Part shown: piece by piece, positions 1 through 9,814 of the stretch | Numbering within the stretch: the first letter of the stretch is position 1 | Layout of the letters: the number at the start of each line of letters is the position of its first letter | Origin: Taibaiella koreensis | GTDB taxonomy: Bacteria; Bacteroidota; Bacteroidia; Chitinophagales; Chitinophagaceae | DNA length: 64,000 bases | Direction: 5' to 3' | Assembly: GCF_003545715.1 (NCBI RefSeq) | Contig: NZ_QVNU01000001.1 | Location: 1,295,962-1,359,961, forward strand | Translations under genes and position numbers: made by a program | The notes under the pieces: model-generated | Database searches by the model: none | Seen by the model: the letters and a program-made list of their open reading frames with translations, nothing else | What the model was told of the DNA's origin: nothing

Positions 1-2574
1 GAGATCGACGATCTCGTGGGCCAGCACATCATATTCCGGATTGAGAACGATAATGGGATTGAGGCTCGATTCGAATACACCATTGACCACACCATAGAGA
101 TTCTTTACATCCGTTACGTCGATGAAGGTAAGCACCAGGCCATCGATCACTTTGTCTTTGCGTATATAAGGATAAATACGAATAATACATATCCTGCCGT
201 TTTGCAGGCCTATCTCGGTCTCCAGCATTTTGCCGCCGGCCTGCACTTTACGGATATCTTCCTGGAGCCCGGGATATTGCAGGTTGTTGGATATATGGCT
301 TATGGGCCTTCCCATATCGTTGTCGATCAGGTTGACAAACAGCTTGGCATTGGGATTAAATTTCCGGATGTTTAGCCTGGCATCCAGAAATATCTGCCCG
401 ATCTCTGTGCTTTTGAAATAGTTGTCCAGGTCATCGTTCAACTCGATCAGCTCTTTTATTTTAGCCTGATGTTCTGTGTTGAGCGTGTGCAGCTCTTCGT
501 TGAGCGATTGCAGTTCCTCATTGGAGCTTTGCAGTTCCTCGTTGCTCGACAGTAATTCTTCATTAGCGCTTTGCAATTCCTCATTGGTGGTCTCGAGGCC
601 CTCGATCGCAAGCTGCAGGTTGTCCTTGGTGTCCGTAAGCTGCATTTCCAGCGCTCTTACATATTCATTCTGATCATCGGCTTCTACGGTATGCTGTGGC
701 AGGTCGTTATTTTCCGGTGCTGCGCCTTTGCTGTCGCTCAGCACGATCATGGTCAGGTTTTCGTTGGGCGGCGCCAGGGGCTTTACCACGATGTCGATAT
801 ACTGGTTGTCGCCTTTACGAAAAGGCACCTTGCTAAGAGTTACTTTTTTTCTGCCGTACCAGGAGCGCCGTATGGCATTGCTTAGCAGGATCTCCAGCTC
901 CCTGGGCAGCATGGATAGCAAGTTCAGCTTGAGTATCTGCTGGGGCAGCGACAAGTACTGGGCATAATTGCCTATTGCCTCTTTGATCTCGTAGCGGTTA
1001 TCGATAAAAACGGCGGTATAGCCCAGGTGCTCGGTAAGCACCGCCTGGAATTCCCTTGCCAGCTCTTCTGAGCGCTTGGATACGGGCAATGGCCTGCGGT
1101 AAGCGGGCGTCGATACTGCTACACCAGGAGTAAGCTTCCGGTGCAGGATATCGGGGAGCGCTTTGGGGCTTTTGGTATAGATCTTCCACTTACTGTTCAC
1201 CTCGTCGAAGCCGTTTTTAAGTATCGTTGCCGATTCGCTGGAGCCCAGCACCAGGAAGCCCGACTTGTTGAGCGAAAAATGAAAGGTGGCAAGTATCTTC
1301 TCCTGTAGGATCCGGTTCATATAAATCAGCATATTCCGGCAGCTGACGAGGTCATTTTTAATGAAAGCGGGATCCTTAATGATATTATGGCGGGCAAATA
1401 CGATCTGTTTGCGTAGCCGCGGAATAATGGCGTATTGCTTATTTTCAAAAATGAAATACTCCTGCAACAGATCGGCGGGAATATTTTTTTCTATAGCAGC
1501 AGGATAACTATTGCGCGAGGCAAAACGGATGTTCTGTTCCTCGATGTCGGTAGCGAATATCTTGACATCGATATTTATCCCGTGCTCTTTTATGTATTTG
1601 TCGAGCAGCAGGGCATAGGTATAGGCTTCTTCGCCAGTGCTGCAGGCGCATACCCATAGCTTGACCGATTCGCCAGGTGCCTTATCTGCCACCAGTTTTG
1701 GGATAACCTCTTTATATATGATGTCAAAAGCTTCCTTGTCGCGAAAAAATTCAGTCACGTTAATGAATAATTCGCGGCTCAGCTCTTTTACTTCGGTTTC
1801 ATTTTCGCCCATCAGCTGCAGGTAGCCTTCAACGGTTTTGCAACCCAGCATCCCCATTCGTTTGGTGATCCTGCGTACGATGGTGGGGGTCTTGTAGTAG
1901 TGGAAATCATGGCCACTTTTTTGCAGCAGGCTGAAGATGCGTTCCATTTGCTCTTCCGAGATCCTGGCATTAACCGGTTTGGGTTCTCCCGTTGCATTTT
2001 TTTGTATCCAGGCAGCCATGGCCTGAGGTGTCAGTATGGCATCTGCATTTCCGGAGAGTATGGCGCTATTGGGCATACCGTCAAACTTGGCGCTTGTGGG
2101 TTCCTGTACCAATACCCATCCGCCTGCGCTCTTTATGTGCTCGATACCTTTTGTGCCATCGGTACCGGTACCCGAGAGGATCACTGCCACTGCTTTATCT
2201 TCACGTTCCCTGGCAAGGGCCTGCAGGAACACATCAATAGCATTGTTGGGTACAAGTTCGGGATCTTTTTCGACGAGGTTCAGCTTCCCGTCGCTGATGG
2301 TCATCATCTTTTTATTGGGGATCACATAAACACATTGCTTTTTTACCGGCATATCGTTGCCGGCCTCTATCACCGGCATAGGTGTATGCTTGGCTACCAG
2401 CTCGGTGAGGAAGCTTTTGTGGTCCGAGGAAAGGTGCTGTATGATGACGAAAGAGCAATCTGGTATGTGCTCCAGGTGATCAAAAAATGCATTGATGGCT
2501 TCCAGGCCGCCTGCTGACGCACCTATTGCGATAATAATATGTTCTTTTTCTCTTTTTTGCTTGTTGCGCTCCAT
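1..2574 (-). CDS. CheB-CheR-PAS fusion protein (partial, runs off left edge)
   Basis: The minus strand is open from an ATG at 2574 to base 1 (858 codons), so the C-terminus lies outside the window. It starts directly with a CheB methylesterase domain (IGASAGG near the N-terminus, LSGTGTDG near residue 150) without a receiver. A CheR methyltransferase follows (CACSTGEEAY for SAM binding, then CRNMLIYM). Next is a long Glu/Asn/Leu-rich coiled coil with repeated NEELQS units, then a PAS domain near the C-terminal end seen here. Proteins of this build usually continue into more PAS domains and a histidine kinase; that is inference. It starts 36 bp after the phytochrome gene on the same strand, so it probably forms one operon with bphO and bphP and may be the output partner of the light sensor. 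Confidence 0.9.
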   Translation of the reverse strand, partial: MERNKQKREKEHIIIAIGASAGGLEAINAFFDHLEHIPDCSFVIIQHLSSDHKSFLTELVAKHTPMPVIEAGNDMPVKKQCVYVIPNKKMMTISDGKLNLVEKDPELVPNNAIDVFLQALAREREDKAVAVILSGTGTDGTKGIEHIKSAGGWVLVQEPTSAKFDGMPNSAILSGNADAILTPQAMAAWIQKNATGEPKPVNARISEEQMERIFSLLQKSGHDFHYYKTPTIVRRITKRMGMLGCKTVEGYLQLMGENETEVKELSRELFINVTEFFRDKEAFDIIYKEVIPKLVADKAPGESVKLWVCACSTGEEAYTYALLLDKYIKEHGINIDVKIFATDIEEQNIRFASRNSYPAAIEKNIPADLLQEYFIFENKQYAIIPRLRKQIVFARHNIIKDPAFIKNDLVSCRNMLIYMNRILQEKILATFHFSLNKSGFLVLGSSESATILKNGFDEVNSKWKIYTKSPKALPDILHRKLTPGVAVSTPAYRRPLPVSKRSEELAREFQAVLTEHLGYTAVFIDNRYEIKEAIGNYAQYLSLPQQILKLNLLSMLPRELEILLSNAIRRSWYGRKKVTLSKVPFRKGDNQYIDIVVKPLAPPNENLTMIVLSDSKGAAPENNDLPQHTVEADDQNEYVRALEMQLTDTKDNLQLAIEGLETTNEELQSANEELLSSNEELQSSNEELQSLNEELHTLNTEHQAKIKELIELNDDLDNYFKSTEIGQIFLDARLNIRKFNPNAKLFVNLIDNDMGRPISHISNNLQYPGLQEDIRKVQAGGKMLETEIGLQNGRICIIRIYPYIRKDKVIDGLVLTFIDVTDVKNLYGVVNGVFESSLNPIIVLNPEYDVLAHEIVDL

Positions 2575-2610
2575 GGTATGGCTCCTGTACCGGGGCCGGC
2601 AAGGCCGGCA

Positions 2611-4125
2611 TTATCTATGCTTAACCAAAAACTCGAACAAAAAGTTGCGTAGCTCCCTTGCAATATTCAATTCCTCCGGTTGCCAATCCTCTGAGGTTTG
2701 CCGTACTTGCTCCTGGAATACTTCAAACGAATTACGCGGATGGTAGGTTTTCTGATCTGCCTCAAACCGGACGGCATCCCCCGGATTGCCGCCCCAGGAA
2801 ATAGTGGAGGCTTGCTCGGGCCTGAACAACAGCAGAAACTCGCCCTCCTCTTTATTGAGGGTAAGCGCCAGGAAACCGCTGGCAATGGCAGCATACTCGC
2901 CGGCTTCTTCAAATATACCGGCAAAGTGTTGTGCTGCGAAAACGGTGTCAAAGTCCTTGCTTTGCAGCCAGAAACCGACATGTTCTATGAATTCCCCTGG
3001 TGGTACAGTGCCGGTAGTGTGGATCCGGTTCTGTAGCAGCAGGGCTGCGCCGCTCGCCCGAAACAGGTCGGTCACCTTAATATCCTGCTCCAGTAAGGCC
3101 GGAGCGAGGGCCGTATGCTGGTATGCATTTTTTTGAATCGCCGCCTTTTTCTCCTGCAGGCCTGCGGCGAAATGAAAGTGTTCCCTGCTGAGTATGGTGC
3201 TTAAATGGTTGGAGATAAAGCTCGATAGCAGCTCAAAGAGGCTGCAGGTCTCATAATCCAGAAAACGTGGCTGCCGGTGATGCAGCGAAATAAGCCCCCA
3301 AAGCTGTTCGCCCCATAGCACGCGGAAAGACATGGACGCGGCTACGTCCATATTTTTTAGGTATTCCAGGTGTACCGGCGCCACGCTGCGGATGCTGCAG
3401 TCCGACAAGTCGGTAAAGGCATTGGTCCTGGGGTTGATTACCGGGTAGAGCTTTACCGGGGTATAATCCCTGTCGGGGATCATCCGGTAGGTGTTCTTCC
3501 GGTACATTGCTCTGGCCTGTTTAGGAATGTCGGATGCGGGGAATTGTTGCCCCAGGTAGCCGTTAAGCCCCTCAGTCTTGCTCTCGGCGATCACTTTGCC
3601 ATTCCAGTCCTTGTCGAACTGGTACAGCAGCACCCTGTCGAAGTCCGATATTTCCCGGAGCTGCCGGGTTACCACTGCGCTCATCTCTGCCACAGTACTG
3701 GTATGTTCTATTTCCGCAAAGCTATGTTTCAGGGTCTGGTATATTTCTACAAATGCGTTCTCCTTCCGGTCGGCAGGAAAGCATTCCGCCACCAGATAGT
3801 CTAGCCTGGCGTGGATGAGGACCAGGTATTGGCGGGTTACTCCTGCAGCCGTAAAATGCAGGTAGAAGGGTAGCCGGTCGCCTATGCCGGATTGAAATTT
3901 GTCTGTAATGCGCGTGGCAGGTACATCGATCCATTGCTGCAACGATTGCCCCAACGCTTCTTCCGGCGTGACGCCCAGCAGGTCTTTACTGTTTTCGCTT
4001 ACCTGTATGATCTCAAGGGTGTCCCTGTCGAACACCAGCAAGCAACCATGCGGCTGGATAAGGTTGATATTGTGCAGCGGCAGTTTGCCGCAAAAGGTCT
4101 CATCATAGTTGGGTTTCTTGCTCAT
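2611..4125 (-). CDS. bphP: Bacteriophytochrome photosensory protein without kinase domain
   Basis: About 504 residues cover PAS, GAF and PHY and then stop; no histidine kinase or other output domain follows. The biliverdin-binding Cys of bacteriophytochromes is present near the N-terminus (FCGKLPLHN, then IQPHG). The GAF domain has the chromophore motif PASDIP with downstream YRMIPDRDY, and an SVAPVHLEYL block with the conserved His. I chose the Met of MSKKPNYDE; an in-frame ATG ten codons upstream (4155) is possible. Either start overlaps the end of the heme oxygenase gene, which supplies biliverdin. A stand-alone sensory module implies signalling to a separate protein, probably the CheB-CheR-PAS fusion encoded 36 bp downstream. 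Confidence 0.9.
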   Translation of the reverse strand: MSKKPNYDETFCGKLPLHNINLIQPHGCLLVFDRDTLEIIQVSENSKDLLGVTPEEALGQSLQQWIDVPATRITDKFQSGIGDRLPFYLHFTAAGVTRQYLVLIHARLDYLVAECFPADRKENAFVEIYQTLKHSFAEIEHTSTVAEMSAVVTRQLREISDFDRVLLYQFDKDWNGKVIAESKTEGLNGYLGQQFPASDIPKQARAMYRKNTYRMIPDRDYTPVKLYPVINPRTNAFTDLSDCSIRSVAPVHLEYLKNMDVAASMSFRVLWGEQLWGLISLHHRQPRFLDYETCSLFELLSSFISNHLSTILSREHFHFAAGLQEKKAAIQKNAYQHTALAPALLEQDIKVTDLFRASGAALLLQNRIHTTGTVPPGEFIEHVGFWLQSKDFDTVFAAQHFAGIFEEAGEYAAIASGFLALTLNKEEGEFLLLFRPEQASTISWGGNPGDAVRFEADQKTYHPRNSFEVFQEQVRQTSEDWQPEELNIARELRNFLFEFLVKHR

Positions 4126-4678
4126 GGGGCTGAAACAGGATAGAAAAATGTTCAAAAGTGTCTTTGGCGCTGTCGATCATCATGGCAGCGGCCCCGGCAT
4201 TGCTATCCAAAAGGGTATTCATGTGCCCGATAAAATACTGCCACATAGCGGGGGTATGATCACCATATCCCTGGAAAAAGGTATATCCCTCGTGGATGCC
4301 GCATTTTTCTTTCAGCATTTTTATAATAATGCCGCCGCCCATTACCGAACCCTCCATCACGTATAAAGCGCCGAAGGCATGATATACATTGCCGATCACC
4401 GGCAGGGATACGGCAGGGTGGCCAGACAGAAGAAAGCCCGTTGTAGCCAGGTCGTCGTGCAGCCGGTGCGCTTTTCTCCTTTGATCATAATCGGGAAGGG
4501 ATTCTGTGTTGATATGGGGCGCGATCTTCTGCTCCAGGGCGTTGAAATAAAGACAAAATTTACTGAGCAGCGCACCATAATCCATAGGTGTACGGATCTG
4601 CTTTAGCTGCAGAATAACCTGCTTTTCGAGGTGTTGATGTGCTTCCCTGGTCGCTTCTTTTATGGCTTCGTGAAACAT
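4103..4678 (-). CDS. bphO: Biliverdin-producing heme oxygenase
   Basis: A 191-residue all-helical protein of heme-oxygenase type. It opens with MFHEAIKEATREAHQHLE, where the His of REAHQ is the expected proximal heme ligand, and it has a GS-rich distal-helix region (GSVMGGGIIIKML). It would cleave heme to biliverdin, the chromophore of the adjacent phytochrome. An upstream in-frame Met (4771) would add 31 residues that do not look like the family, so I use the internal Met at 4678. Its 3' end overlaps the start of bphP, which implies translational coupling. It is first in the operon, divergent from the response regulator at 4956. Confidence 0.9.
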   Translation of the reverse strand: MFHEAIKEATREAHQHLEKQVILQLKQIRTPMDYGALLSKFCLYFNALEQKIAPHINTESLPDYDQRRKAHRLHDDLATTGFLLSGHPAVSLPVIGNVYHAFGALYVMEGSVMGGGIIIKMLKEKCGIHEGYTFFQGYGDHTPAMWQYFIGHMNTLLDSNAGAAAMMIDSAKDTFEHFSILFQPHEQETQL

Positions 4679-4955
4679 AGATTTAAAATATACCGGTGGT
4701 TTGCTGCTGTCAGGCGGGATGGCACCCATTGCCTGGGAACAATAGATTTCGGATGGCAAACGAAGTGGCAATATAAGGGATTAATCTCAGCCCAAGGCGG
4801 CCCTCACAAAATTATAAGGTTCAAATAAGACCCGAAAAGCGCCCGGGGCCACCGAATTATTGTACCTTGCAAGTAAATATTCCATAACCATATAAAGGGC
4901 GCTGTATTCCAGGAGTAAGAAGAATCGTTCGGTTTGCTACGCTCACGAATATCTG
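4679..4955. other. Divergent intergenic region between bphO and the NarL-type regulator
   Basis: 277 bp separate two divergent genes and must hold both promoters. On the minus strand a TAATTTTG (4807-4814) matches the Bacteroidota TAnnTTTG -7 element, but no TTG lies at the proper distance. I see no clear element for the plus-strand gene. Confidence 0.4.
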
Positions 4956-5588
4956 ATGAAAAAAATACTGGTAGCGGATGATCATTCCGTAGTGCGCTTT
5001 GGGCTTAAGATCATTATCAGGGAGAACTTTTCCGACCGGGAAGTGGTAGAAGCGTTCAACGGCAAGACGGTAATGGAGCAAATGCAACAAGACAAATTTG
5101 AGCTGGTACTGCTCGACCTTGTAATGCCCGACACCGATTCGGGGGCGCTGATGCAATGGATCACTTCACGCTATCCCGAGACCAAGATACTTATTGTTTC
5201 CATGAACCCGGAAAACTTGTATGGTAAACGTTACCTGCAGCTGGGCGCACAGGGCTATCTGAAAAAGGTGGCTGAGCAGGAAGAGATGATCAAAGCGATC
5301 GCCACGGTGCTCAGCGGCAAGAAGTATGTGAGCGAAGAATTGACGGGGTTAATTCTCGAAGAAGCTTCGCAGGGGAAAAAGCTGAATCCCTTCGACGGGC
5401 TTACCGCCCGGGAGTTCCAGGTAGCCATATTGTTAAGCAAAAACCAGACGCTCACGCAAATCAGCGAAGGGCTCAAAATACACTATACCACGGCCAGCAC
5501 ACACAAGCAGCGTATCTACGAAAAGCTTAATATTGAGCATGCATCGCAGCTGATCGAGCTCGCCGATATTTACCGTATCTCCGATTAA
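4956..5588 (+). CDS. NarL/FixJ-type response regulator
   Basis: 210 residues. The receiver domain has the acidic pair in VADDHS, the phospho-acceptor Asp in LLDLVMPD and a Lys in GYLKK. A C-terminal LuxR-type helix-turn-helix follows (LTAREFQVAILL, then TTASTHKQRIYEKL). It is a cytoplasmic DNA-binding regulator. The gene converges on the sensor kinase on the other strand, and the two stop codons share the bases TTAA (5585-5588). The kinase is the obvious candidate partner, but convergent rather than operonic layout leaves this unproven. Confidence 0.9.
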   Translation: MKKILVADDHSVVRFGLKIIIRENFSDREVVEAFNGKTVMEQMQQDKFELVLLDLVMPDTDSGALMQWITSRYPETKILIVSMNPENLYGKRYLQLGAQGYLKKVAEQEEMIKAIATVLSGKKYVSEELTGLILEEASQGKKLNPFDGLTAREFQVAILLSKNQTLTQISEGLKIHYTTASTHKQRIYEKLNIEHASQLIELADIYRISD

Positions 5589-8500
5589 TCTTCGCAGGTA
5601 AATCCAGAGATCGTGATGGTGGTACCCTGCCCGAATGTACTGTTTACCGAGAGCCTTGCGCCCAGTCGCGCGGCGAAGTCTATGATCAGCTGAAATCCAA
5701 GCCGGCCATCTTTTTCAATAGCCGGTATCGATGGCGACTGCCGTATACGGTAATTGATCTTCTCCAGTTGCTGCTCCGTCATACCATTGCCGGTATCGGA
5801 TACGGAGAGGGCCATGGCATTGTTCTCGTCGCAGTGTACATTGATGAGAATACTGCCGTTCTGGGTGTACTTGTTGGCATTGTCGATGATGTTGCGCAGT
5901 ATTGCTTTCAGCACGTCCCGGTCGGTATTAACCGAAGCATTCCTTGTGTATCGGATCTCAATACGATTGTTCTTAAGCCGCAACATTTCTTCGAAGAACT
6001 GGCTGAGCTCTTCCAGCAGCGCATTGATGGGGAAGCTGGTTTTGTTGAGCCGGTAATTATCATTTAGCGACATATTCCACAAGCTGAACTCTTTTACGAA
6101 GGAGTAGATTTTTGCCGTAGTATTTTTAATCTCCTCGCTGCCTTCCAGCACGCTCTCTATATCGTTGTTCTGTGCCGCCCGGTGTACATGCCGCGCAAGT
6201 ATGGTAAGAAAATGCAGGGGCGACTGCAGGTCGTGGGCAATAAGCAGGGTCAGCTTCTCTTTCAGCCGGTTGTTGTATACCAACTCACGGGTACGTTGCT
6301 GTACTTTATGCTCCAGCCGTCGTTGCTTTTTGATCAGGTAAAAATAGCGGAACCGGAAAAACAGCAGCACCAGCAGGATTATAAACAGTGCTGCAAATGC
6401 CTTGAAGTACCACTCCTGGTACAGGAAGGGCTTCACGACCAGCTGCAGCTCGGCGGTAATATAATAGTCTGTGGCAAATCCAGCCCTTTTGCGCAGCTTG
6501 AGCTTATAGTTGCCATAGGGAAGCCGGTTATAGACAAGGGAATTGTTATTGCTCAGCGGATACCACCTGTCTTCAAAGTCACTGAGCTTGTACTCGATCT
6601 GCTGGTTGGCAGGGTTGTCGTAATAGGGAGATGATACCTGGATCTCAAGCCGGTTGAAAGAGGGCGGAAGGATGACCACCTTTTTCAGGGGAATGCTCTT
6701 GCCGTCGACCAGCACGTCATCAATCAGTATCTTAGCGGTGGGATAGGCCTCCTGCAGGCTATCGGGATAAAACTGGACCAGCCCGTCCATCGATGGGAAG
6801 GAAAGCTTTCCGTCCCTGAGCTCTAAGGCAGCCGGCGTGCAGCCTCCGTTGAATTCATTGGTGTTGAATCCCTGTTCCTTGGTATAGTACTGATAATATA
6901 CCGATCGTGCAGGGTTTTGCACATAAGCTTCAAGATCGCTTTTACGGGTGCGCATGATGCCATTGTTGGTCGTCATCCATACATTGCCCCTGCGGTCTTC
7001 CAGGATGGTGTGAACAAACATAAGGTATCCCCTGCTGTCGATGGGCATCCGGGTCAGCTTATTACCAGATAATACGAAGTACCCCTTACCATAAGTGCCT
7101 ATCCACAGCCGGTTATGATCATCCAATTGAAGGCAACGTACATCGCAGTCCTTGAAGTAATTATAGTGTACCACCCGGCCTGTGCGCACATTGATGGTGA
7201 ACAAGTGCTGATTGCCGCCTACCCAGAAGTGTTCGTTGTCGACCGGCAATAAAGTGGCCATGGCATTGGGACCCAGCTTCATAAGGCTTAACCACTCTAT
7301 TTTATCGCCGGCAATACGGCCCAGCTTATTCTTGTTGGATGCTAGCCATATGTTGCCGTCGGGCGTTTCCGCAAAACAATTGACGTAGATTTCACGCAGG
7401 CGTATTTCCCTGAGTATGCTAAAGTCCGGGGAGATTTTGATCACGGCATCGGGGCCACGGTTCATCCAGTAGTTGCCTGCTTTATCCCGTAACAATGCCT
7501 GCCGCTTGATTTTATCGATCGGAAGCTTTTTCGTTGTTTGCGGCGTTACCAGGCCAAAGTGAGTGAGAATACCGGAGTCGCCGTAAGCTGCCTGAGCGTA
7601 AAAAATGTTGTCCGTTTCGGGAAAGCTAACGGTAGTAAACTGTTTTTTCTTCAACACAAATAATCCTTTGGTACCTGAGCCAATGATCATGGTATTCAAG
7701 TAGGCGTAATCGCCGAAACTGGTGATGTTAGGAATGTCGTTGGCATCAACAAGAAGCGTTGCCTTTAAGGTGCAATCGTCGAGGTAGCTCAACCGGTAGA
7801 TACGGTTGTCGTAAAGCAGGTGAAGCCGCTCTTCCTGCTGGAGCAAGGCATAGCGGGAGGGCCTGGGAGGGCCGGGAGCTCTTGATGGCAGCAGCCCTTG
7901 TACATGGACGGAGTGCACTTTTCCCTGGCTGTCGAGCGTATTGATCCGGTAAGAGAGGTCCAGGTAGTAAAAATGTTTTTCGAGTGTGCCGGCGCCACGG
8001 AGCACATGTTTGTTCACCTCCTTTACCGAATCGATCCAATGCAGATGTTTCCGGGATACGAAAGCAATCGTGTTTTTGTTGATAGCAATAAAGCCAGAGC
8101 TGGAATCTGTTGTGCTATAAAACATAATGCTATTGATCCAGTCGCTGATCAGCCGGCTGTTGAGGTAGTTGTAGCCGGCAATACCGAGACTCGATGAGGG
8201 GTTGTAGAATCCCCGGGTCGTGCAGATCAGTAGCTCACTATTGGCCCTTTGCTTCAGTCGTTCAAACTGTCCATCAATATTTTGTGTGTATATAAATGAA
8301 TTTTCGTCTATGAAATAGATGCTCTTGTTTGGCATGAGGCCAACATAACTTATGCGACTTGAATGCATGTCGCGCAGGTTCTCACGATTGTAGACCCTGA
8401 AGTTTTTCCCGTCATAACGGACCAATCCGGATTCTGTAGCAATCCACAGGTATTTGTCCTTGTCCAGTGCAATTGACTTTATGCTATTCTGAGGGAGGCC

Positions 8501-8608
8501 ATTGTCATTAGTGAAATTGTAGATATTAAAATCCTTTACAGACTGGGCATTCAGGTTATTGACGTACGCTATAATGAAGTATAGAAGAAGTTTTAGGAAG
8601 CATTTCAT
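5585..8608 (-). CDS. Beta-propeller (Reg_prop/Y_Y_Y) sensor histidine kinase
   Basis: 1007 residues. A signal peptide (KLLLYFIIAYVNNLNAQ) leads into a large extracytoplasmic region of two-component-propeller repeats (KDKYLWIATESGLVRYD, HNRLWIGTYGKGYF, RGNVWMTTNNGIM). A Y_Y_Y-type beta domain follows (EIQVSSPYYDNPANQQ), then one membrane helix (FAALFIILLVLLFF), a HisKA domain with the phospho-His in IAHDLQSPLHFL and a HATPase domain (NIIDNANKYTQNG, DTGNGMTEQQL, GRLGFQLI). Unlike the classic Bacteroides hybrid two-component systems it has no receiver or AraC domain, so it needs a separate regulator; the convergent NarL-type gene is closest. The ligand is unknown; such propellers often sense polysaccharides. 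Confidence 0.93.
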   Translation of the reverse strand: MKCFLKLLLYFIIAYVNNLNAQSVKDFNIYNFTNDNGLPQNSIKSIALDKDKYLWIATESGLVRYDGKNFRVYNRENLRDMHSSRISYVGLMPNKSIYFIDENSFIYTQNIDGQFERLKQRANSELLICTTRGFYNPSSSLGIAGYNYLNSRLISDWINSIMFYSTTDSSSGFIAINKNTIAFVSRKHLHWIDSVKEVNKHVLRGAGTLEKHFYYLDLSYRINTLDSQGKVHSVHVQGLLPSRAPGPPRPSRYALLQQEERLHLLYDNRIYRLSYLDDCTLKATLLVDANDIPNITSFGDYAYLNTMIIGSGTKGLFVLKKKQFTTVSFPETDNIFYAQAAYGDSGILTHFGLVTPQTTKKLPIDKIKRQALLRDKAGNYWMNRGPDAVIKISPDFSILREIRLREIYVNCFAETPDGNIWLASNKNKLGRIAGDKIEWLSLMKLGPNAMATLLPVDNEHFWVGGNQHLFTINVRTGRVVHYNYFKDCDVRCLQLDDHNRLWIGTYGKGYFVLSGNKLTRMPIDSRGYLMFVHTILEDRRGNVWMTTNNGIMRTRKSDLEAYVQNPARSVYYQYYTKEQGFNTNEFNGGCTPAALELRDGKLSFPSMDGLVQFYPDSLQEAYPTAKILIDDVLVDGKSIPLKKVVILPPSFNRLEIQVSSPYYDNPANQQIEYKLSDFEDRWYPLSNNNSLVYNRLPYGNYKLKLRKRAGFATDYYITAELQLVVKPFLYQEWYFKAFAALFIILLVLLFFRFRYFYLIKKQRRLEHKVQQRTRELVYNNRLKEKLTLLIAHDLQSPLHFLTILARHVHRAAQNNDIESVLEGSEEIKNTTAKIYSFVKEFSLWNMSLNDNYRLNKTSFPINALLEELSQFFEEMLRLKNNRIEIRYTRNASVNTDRDVLKAILRNIIDNANKYTQNGSILINVHCDENNAMALSVSDTGNGMTEQQLEKINYRIRQSPSIPAIEKDGRLGFQLIIDFAARLGARLSVNSTFGQGTTITISGFTCED

Positions 8609-8992
8609 TTATTGGCTCGATTAATGAGATTGGGATTCTTCGGCCGGTTTTTGGTTTTGCCGGGAGGTGCAGTCCCCGGCACAGTAAAGATAATAGTACT
8701 ATATTTTTCTATCATACTTGATTTAAGCGCTATTATGTTGTCGTGTCACTTCTTTTATTTGCTGATTTTCCTGAAAATAATATAGCATATCGCCACCGCT
8801 CTATAAAAAAACGATTCATTATGGGCTTAATAAAGCTTTTTTATCAATCAGTTAAATCAGGTACAGATGTACATGTCATATGCTTTCGGCAGGAGTGAGA
8901 CATCGGAGCAGCATGTCGCATCGCGCCCTGTAAGGGATGGTCTGTTATAGAAAGCATGTCGATGAGGGTTAAGGTGAAGGGGCTTGTTGTTC
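8609..8992. other. Intergenic region upstream of the propeller kinase
   Basis: 384 bp between two minus-strand genes, probably holding the kinase promoter. A GC-rich inverted repeat (GCCGGG/CCCGGC, about 8659-8680) would sit in the 5' untranslated region of the kinase mRNA. The rest is AT-rich with no recognisable gene. Confidence 0.4.
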
Positions 8993-9715
8993 CTATATAC
9001 GGTGCCGGTCAAGAATGGATTCTTGTGTGAGATCAAGCCGCAATGGGGTAATAGATGTGTATTGGTGTTCGAGGGCCCACCGGTCTGTTCCTTCTTCTGC
9101 CTGATCAAGTGGCGCCACCGTTATCCAGTAGTGCTTACGTCCCAGGGGATCTGTGCCGGGTACCACATGACCGTCATACAGCCGTACAGACTGGCTTGTC
9201 CACATAAGACCTGCCGGCACCGGTGGAAAGTTTACATTGTATAGTCCCGTGCCTTCTTCCTGCAACAGCAGTTCCAGTACTTCTTCTACATGTGATCTCA
9301 GCAGGTCAAAGTCTGGTTCGCTTTTGCCTACCGGCGTGCTGAGCGCAATTCCCTTTATTCCCAGCAGCACAGCCTGTCGCGCAGCGGCCAATGTGCCGGA
9401 ATGCCATGTGGCATTGCCCAGGTTGGGACCCATATTGATACCCGAAAGCACAACATCTGTTCTAGACCACAAATGGGTACCCAAAGCTACACAGTCGGCC
9501 GGCGTGCCATTTACCCGGTAAGCCTCGGCTCCGTCAAATGCGACCGGAGAACTTTTGTAGGAAAGGGGGCGGGAATGGGTAATGGCATGTCCCATGGAAG
9601 ACTGCTCTACATCGGGAGCAACAATCCGTATGTTACCAAACCGCCGGGCAATTGCCGCAAGGGCTGCAATACCGGGGCTGTATATCCCATCGTCGTTTGT
9701 GATCAGTATATTCAT
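8993..9715 (-). CDS. surE: 5'/3'-nucleotidase SurE
   Basis: 240 residues, normal for SurE, a metal-dependent phosphatase acting on nucleoside monophosphates in stationary phase and stress. The N-terminus MNILITNDDG carries the metal-binding Asp pair. Family blocks follow: SSMGHAITH, NGTPADCVALG, LSGINMGPNLG and a YNVNFP segment. I started at the Met of MNILIT; three extra codons upstream are possible. It is divergent from the lipid kinase gene, with about 100 bp between. Confidence 0.95.
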   Translation of the reverse strand: MNILITNDDGIYSPGIAALAAIARRFGNIRIVAPDVEQSSMGHAITHSRPLSYKSSPVAFDGAEAYRVNGTPADCVALGTHLWSRTDVVLSGINMGPNLGNATWHSGTLAAARQAVLLGIKGIALSTPVGKSEPDFDLLRSHVEEVLELLLQEEGTGLYNVNFPPVPAGLMWTSQSVRLYDGHVVPGTDPLGRKHYWITVAPLDQAEEGTDRWALEHQYTSITPLRLDLTQESILDRHRI

Positions 9716-9814
9716 AGCAGCCAATTTAATCGCGGGGAAGCAGAACCTTTTTGCTTATTATACTGTAATAACATTTACTGTTGCAACAACGTTCAATATA
9801 CTGTCCGAAATATT

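Noticed and set aside
1900..2517. Plus-strand open frame of about 200 codons
   Set aside because: It lies antisense to the well-supported CheB domain and has no recognisable protein features.
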